DNA of 41,334 bases from Flavobacteriales bacterium (GTDB lineage Bacteria; Bacteroidota; Bacteroidia; NS11-12g; UBA955): positions 1-41,334 of the forward strand of contig JAHEMG010000007.1 of assembly GCA_024643755.1 (NCBI GenBank). The letters run 5' to 3'. A program made the translations under genes and the position numbers. The notes beneath the pieces are model-generated. The model was not told the origin of the DNA, did no database searches, and saw only the letters and a program-made list of their open reading frames with translations. How positions within the stretch are numbered: position 1 is the stretch's first letter; every line of letters starts with the position of its first letter. Positions 40,922-41,334 of this stretch are shown here, in pieces.

Positions 40922-41334
40922 GTGATTTTCTTTGAGAAAAAGGCGTTGATGCCCACCAAAACGTACCAAAACGACTCAAAAAGATTGAATATCGGATACA
41001 TGGCGATGGATTTATTCATGTGTAACAATCTACCTTTTTTATGGAAGATGATCCATTCGGGGGTGATTTTGATTAGGAGGGCGAGTGTGGGCCACAGCCA
41101 GTGCGATCCCAGGATATACCACAAGATGATTCCCAGCCAAAAGAAGAGTTGTGCTACGGGGAAGATGGCGAGGAGTTGTTTGGCTCCTGAGTGGTATGAT
41201 TTTTCAACCCAGAGCTGTCGCTTTTTCTGTTTCCAATAGCCCTGCCAATTGCTGGGGGCATCGGAGTAGGTGAAGGCCTCGGGGTTTATGCAGAGTGCAG
41301 TATTTTGTGCGGTGGCGGCTTCTTGCACGAAGAG
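40915..41334 (-). CDS. Glycosyltransferase family 2, C-terminal part (truncated by window edge)
   Basis: About 139 residues; the reading frame is open to the window end, so the catalytic N-terminal domain lies outside. What remains is typical of the end of membrane GT2 enzymes in Bacteroidota: INPEAFTYSDAPSNWQGYWKQKKRQL (the family's late W-x-x-Q-K-K/R-R segment), followed by membrane helices AIFPVAQLFFWLGIILWYIL, WPTLALLIKI and NLFESFWYVLVGINAFF. It probably adds a sugar to a lipid-linked or surface glycan. The methionine start in the ORF track (41328) is not the real start. Overlaps rsmG by 7 bp. Confidence 0.8.
   Translation of the reverse strand, partial: LFVQEAATAQNTALCINPEAFTYSDAPSNWQGYWKQKKRQLWVEKSYHSGAKQLLAIFPVAQLFFWLGIILWYILGSHWLWPTLALLIKITPEWIIFHKKGRLLHMNKSIAMYPIFNLFESFWYVLVGINAFFSKKITW

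Noticed and set aside
1-41334. CRISPR arrays, transposases, phage genes, toxin-antitoxin or restriction systems
   Set aside because: None seen. No spaced direct repeats, no inverted-repeat-bounded element, and every sizeable frame is assigned to a core or envelope family.

Overview
The window is an ordinary stretch of bacterial chromosome from the phylum Bacteroidota, probably a flavobacterium-like or related aquatic lineage. Four things point there. A very large secreted protein has PKD-like repeats and a type IX secretion (gliding-motility-associated) C-terminal sorting domain. There is a GldB-like lipoprotein beside nadE. The partition locus has the layout parA-parB-DUF5683. Gene after gene is preceded by the Bacteroidota -7 promoter element TAnnTTTG, with no recognisable Shine-Dalgarno sequence. 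I see no prophage, transposon, CRISPR array, toxin-antitoxin pair or defence island. Coding density is very high, and no gap between genes exceeds about 100 bp.

Layout. 1-5.8 kb: tRNA-Met(CAT), a GT9 heptosyltransferase-like gene, the 1208-residue PKD/T9SS protein and a Bax-inhibitor-1 family membrane protein. 5.8-8.5 kb (minus): parA-parB-DUF5683-TPR. 8.6-14.0 kb: an orphan peptide-type ABC substrate-binding lipoprotein (plus), then recG, mlaE and mlaF (minus). 14.0-16.8 kb (plus): fabG, tatC, rpiB, miaE. 16.8-20.5 kb: ZIP metal transporter (minus), outer-membrane barrel (minus), LuxC-type acyl-CoA reductase (plus), arginase (minus). 20.5-24.5 kb: PAP2 phosphatase with a GT39 (ArnT-like) transferase (minus), a START-like protein (plus), an M20 amidohydrolase (minus). 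24.6-28.5 kb: dnaG and a secreted glucosaminidase-like gene (plus), MFS transporter (minus). 28.5-34.4 kb: barrel protein and nadE (minus, leading into the MFS gene), then GldB-like lipoprotein, thioesterase, methyltransferase, SDR and SUI1/YciH (plus). 34.4-41.3 kb: PAP2 and lipoprotein MsrA (minus), pckA and alaS (plus), rsmG and a truncated GT2 glycosyltransferase (minus).

Functionally the window mixes housekeeping (replication, partition, tRNA charging and modification, rRNA methylation, NAD synthesis, gluconeogenesis, fatty-acid synthesis, Tat export) with cell-envelope work (LPS and lipid glycosylation, lipid transport, polyprenyl-phosphate or lipid phosphatases, outer-membrane barrels, type IX secretion and gliding).

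The most interesting signals are regulatory. Several genes place a -7 element exactly 4 nt before the start codon (GT9, recG, fabG, alaS; a few others at 5-9 nt), which implies leaderless or nearly leaderless mRNAs. Between recG and fabG two such elements form a perfect 21-bp palindrome that fires both ways. A textbook sigma-54 (-24/-12) promoter sits directly before the glucosaminidase-like gene, and its predicted start point falls on the ATG. No complete novel multi-gene system is evident.
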